Assembly (NCBI GenBank): GCA_019307645.1 | Contig: JAFDJF010000396.1 | Coordinates: 1 to 7,100, forward strand | Reading direction: 5' to 3' | Source of the DNA: Deltaproteobacteria bacterium | GTDB taxonomy: Bacteria; Desulfobacterota; DSM-4660; Desulfatiglandales; Desulfatiglandaceae | DNA length: 7,100 bases | Shown here: positions 5,181 to 7,100 of the stretch, piece after piece | Layout: every line of letters begins with the position of its first letter | Position numbering within the stretch: position 1 is the stretch's first letter | Program-made: the position numbers and the translations under genes | Notes under the pieces: model-generated | Told to the model about the DNA's origin: nothing | Seen by the model: the letters and a program-made list of their open reading frames with translations, nothing else | The model's database searches: none

Positions 5181-6380
5181 ATGCAAAATACAGATCCGAT
5201 TGCTGACAGTAAATTAAGGAAGATGCAGGATATGGTCTATGCCTGCACGCGGTGCGGTTATTGCCGGGAGAAATACTCTGCAGATATGACACGCAAGCCT
5301 GCCTATCGCGTGTGTCCGGTCCGGGAACATGCCGGGGGTTTTGAACATCACTGTGCCAGAGGTAAGCTGTTGATTGCTCAGGGGGTCCTGGAAGGTCGGG
5401 TCGCCTATTCGCAGGAATTGGCAGACCTGATTTACGCTGATCCGGACTGCGGGCTGTGCACGTATGTCTGTGATACCCTGCCGTTGCTCGATCCCCCGCA
5501 GGTCTGGCGTGCCTTGAGACAGGACCTTGCGACAGCAGGTTTCGGACCGCCGGAACCCATTCAGAAGATAGACATCCGCGTTCAGGAAAGGCATAACACC
5601 TTCGGTGCCAAAACGGAGCGGGGAAAATGGGCGGAGGGGCTTGATCTGCCGGCAACAGGTGATTTGCTGTATTTTGCCGGTTGTTATGCCTCTTATCCAC
5701 AAACAGAGATTGCCAAAGCGACCGTGGCAATTCTAAGAGAGGCAGGGCAGAATCCCGCTTATCTGGCTGACGGGGAGTGGTGCTGCGGTGTGACACAGTT
5801 CCACGACGGTTCCCTGGCAATAGCCGAGGACATGGCCAGGCACAATATTGAGATGATAATGTCAAGCACTGCCAAAACCGTGGTCACCAGCTGTGGGGAA
5901 TGCTACAAGTCCCTGAAGCTGGAATATCCGGCTGTTGTCGGAGATCTTCCCTTTGAAGTGCTGCACACCAGCGAGATCCTTGCCGGGATGCTTGGGGAGG
6001 GTAAGATCTCTCTGGACCGGGAATTAACAGAGAAAAAAATCACGTATCACGATCCGTGTTATCTTGGAAGATATGGTAAGGTATTCGAACCGCCCAGATC
6101 TCTCATCAGGGCTATGCCGGGTGTTGAACTGGTGGAAATGAAGCGGCATCATGACTACGCCTGGTGTTGCGGGCACGGTGCAGATATGGTGAATTCCATA
6201 CAGCCTGACCTTGCTTCTGATATTGCCCGTGACAGGATGGCAGAGGCCGGAGAGACCGGTGCGGAGGCTGTAATAACGGCCTGTCCGAGGTGTGTGCAGA
6301 GTCTTGCCAGGGCAGACCAGGGAATGAAAGTATACGACCTGACAGTGGTCGTCGCCAAGTCAATGGGGCTTACGGTTTAA
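5181..6380 (+). CDS. HdrD/GlcF-like Fe-S oxidoreductase subunit with two CCG domains
   Basis: This 399-residue protein has an N-terminal Fe-S region and two cysteine-rich CCG domains (CxnCCGxnCxxC). Domain 1 uses C168, C201-C202, C238 and C241; domain 2 uses C293, C329-C330, C368 and C371. In heterodisulfide reductase such domains hold non-cubane [4Fe-4S] clusters; in GlcF and LutA relatives they carry electrons from a flavoprotein partner. The N-terminal motifs are atypical. The first is C22-x2-C25-x2-C28 followed by C45-P after 16 residues instead of 3. The second reads D87-x2-C90-x2-C93-x3-C97, with Asp where the first Cys is expected; C58 is an extra cysteine. The ATG at 5181 follows GGGAGG (5165-5170) by 10 nt, slightly long but the best choice. 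No membrane segments are seen. The gene follows the GlcD-like flavoprotein by 217 bp, so a two-subunit dehydrogenase is likely. Its last 21 bp overlap the convergent gene. Confidence 0.9.
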   Translation: MQNTDPIADSKLRKMQDMVYACTRCGYCREKYSADMTRKPAYRVCPVREHAGGFEHHCARGKLLIAQGVLEGRVAYSQELADLIYADPDCGLCTYVCDTLPLLDPPQVWRALRQDLATAGFGPPEPIQKIDIRVQERHNTFGAKTERGKWAEGLDLPATGDLLYFAGCYASYPQTEIAKATVAILREAGQNPAYLADGEWCCGVTQFHDGSLAIAEDMARHNIEMIMSSTAKTVVTSCGECYKSLKLEYPAVVGDLPFEVLHTSEILAGMLGEGKISLDRELTEKKITYHDPCYLGRYGKVFEPPRSLIRAMPGVELVEMKRHHDYAWCCGHGADMVNSIQPDLASDIARDRMAEAGETGAEAVITACPRCVQSLARADQGMKVYDLTVVVAKSMGLTV

Positions 6381-7100
6381 GGGTTCGAAACGGTGCATAA
6401 TGTCTTCTGAGACGATCTGGGCCGTACGGGCGACGCCTGAGGATGCGACCCATCCGGATGGCAGGGCTCTGTCCCCCACGATATACAGGTTCTCGACAGG
6501 CGTTTTCTGGGGCAGCCCCCGGCCAGGCCAGGTGCCGAACATGGGCCAGTCTTTGTGAAAGGTCATGGCCATGAGTATTTCACCGTGCTCGTCAAATCCG
6601 GGGAGATTTTCCCGGATGTCCAGCATGTTGAGCTCAAACTCCCGCCTGGGGCTTATGGGCTCGATGCAGGGTCGCGGCATTCCTGCCGCTATGATGATGT
6701 GTTTGCCCGGAGGAGCCATCTCGGGCATTACGTGGGTCGGGCAATAGAGCTGGAACAGCCTCCGTGTATGGACCGTCAGCAGCAACCCGTCCGGCTCCAT
6801 GAGGGGGCTGTCGCAGCCTATGTGAATATGTGTTATGGGTGTTGACCTTTCAACGGTCTCTTTTGTAACCTTTTGCAGGTAGCCCGGATCGAAATTTCCG
6901 ACTCCTGCCATGGCGATCATCTGCCTGGGGGGAATGCTGCTCACAACGGCACGGGCGTTTATCTGTACCTTCCCCTCAGTTCCTTCTGCTACCACCCCTT
7001 TTGCAACCCCGTCACCCACAACAATTCGTCTGGCCGAAGTTTTGCACAGAACCTGCCCATTCCTGCCGGCAATTGCCTTTGCCAGCTCCTGCATCGGTTT
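6360..7100 (-). CDS. phytoene-desaturase-like NAD(P)/FAD-dependent oxidoreductase, C-terminal part (5' end outside window)
   Basis: The reverse-strand frame is open to the right edge; 246 residues are visible and the N-terminal Rossmann FAD motif must lie outside. The fragment opens with PMQELAKAIAGRNGQVL, matching the GGMQxLxxAL stretch of phytoene desaturases and related flavin amine oxidases, where a nucleotide-binding strand and helix follow. VVSSIPPRQM is typical of the middle of these proteins. The end, NLYIVGDRALPSGWVASSGVARTAQIVSEDI, is the C-terminal FAD-binding segment. Members desaturate, isomerise or saturate polyisoprenoids and other hydrophobic molecules. The substrate is unknown here, and the ATG at 7094 is probably an internal methionine. 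The gene runs toward the Fe-S gene and overlaps its end by 21 bp, so it belongs to a different transcript, though a related hydrophobic-substrate pathway is possible. Confidence 0.85.
   Translation of the reverse strand, partial: KPMQELAKAIAGRNGQVLCKTSARRIVVGDGVAKGVVAEGTEGKVQINARAVVSSIPPRQMIAMAGVGNFDPGYLQKVTKETVERSTPITHIHIGCDSPLMEPDGLLLTVHTRRLFQLYCPTHVMPEMAPPGKHIIIAAGMPRPCIEPISPRREFELNMLDIRENLPGFDEHGEILMAMTFHKDWPMFGTWPGRGLPQKTPVENLYIVGDRALPSGWVASSGVARTAQIVSEDIMHRFEPLNRKPH

Overview
The window reads like part of an accessory redox/catabolic locus from an anaerobic, Fe-S-rich bacterium. A Desulfobacterota (former Deltaproteobacteria) origin is the best guess. The reasons are the family of the truncated 4Fe-4S protein at the left edge, the pairing of a GlcD-like flavoprotein with an HdrD/GlcF-like CCG-domain protein, and the style of the repeat-filled spacers. 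No rRNA, tRNA or other diagnostic marker is present, so this is inference.

Layout, left to right. Positions 2-469 (+) hold the 3' part of a 4Fe-4S binding protein with a cysteine-rich motif followed by two ferredoxin motifs. Positions 470-876 are a long spacer with no convincing gene but one unexplained 94-codon open frame. Positions 877-2517 (+) encode a 546-aa FAD-dependent oxidoreductase of the 3-ketosteroid-1-dehydrogenase / fumarate-reductase flavoprotein type. Positions 2518-2850 are a spacer filled with 7- and 8-bp tandem repeats. Positions 2851-3327 (+) encode a 158-aa SnoaL/NTF2-fold protein that keeps Tyr, Asp and His at positions matching the scytalone dehydratase/BaiE type of dehydratase. 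A 156-bp MITE-like element (3328-3483), with perfect 17-bp terminal inverted repeats and a TTGA duplication, starts immediately after that stop codon. Positions 3551-4963 (+) encode a 470-aa FAD_binding_4 (GlcD-like) oxidoreductase. Positions 4964-5180 are a second repeat-filled spacer built like the first. Positions 5181-6380 (+) encode a 399-aa Fe-S protein with two CCG domains. Positions 6360-7100 (-) hold the C-terminal part of a phytoene-desaturase-like flavoprotein; it converges on the previous gene and overlaps it by 21 bp.

How the genes may work together (inference). The GlcD-like and CCG-domain proteins resemble the FAD and Fe-S subunits of glycolate or lactate dehydrogenase complexes, and probably form an electron-transfer pair. 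The KstD-like flavoprotein and the dehydratase-like SnoaL protein suggest oxidation/reduction and hydration/dehydration of a ring or alicyclic substrate, possibly a steroid or terpenoid. No CoA ligase, transporter or regulator is visible, so the substrate cannot be fixed. No signal peptides or membrane segments were seen in any of these proteins.

The most unusual non-coding feature is a repeated intergenic architecture. Three copies of a (GAAGNNNN)n array, each followed after exactly 10 nt by GATTGAC, lie downstream of two genes. A separate (CCCTTGAA)n array lies 23-28 nt before the start codons of the next genes.
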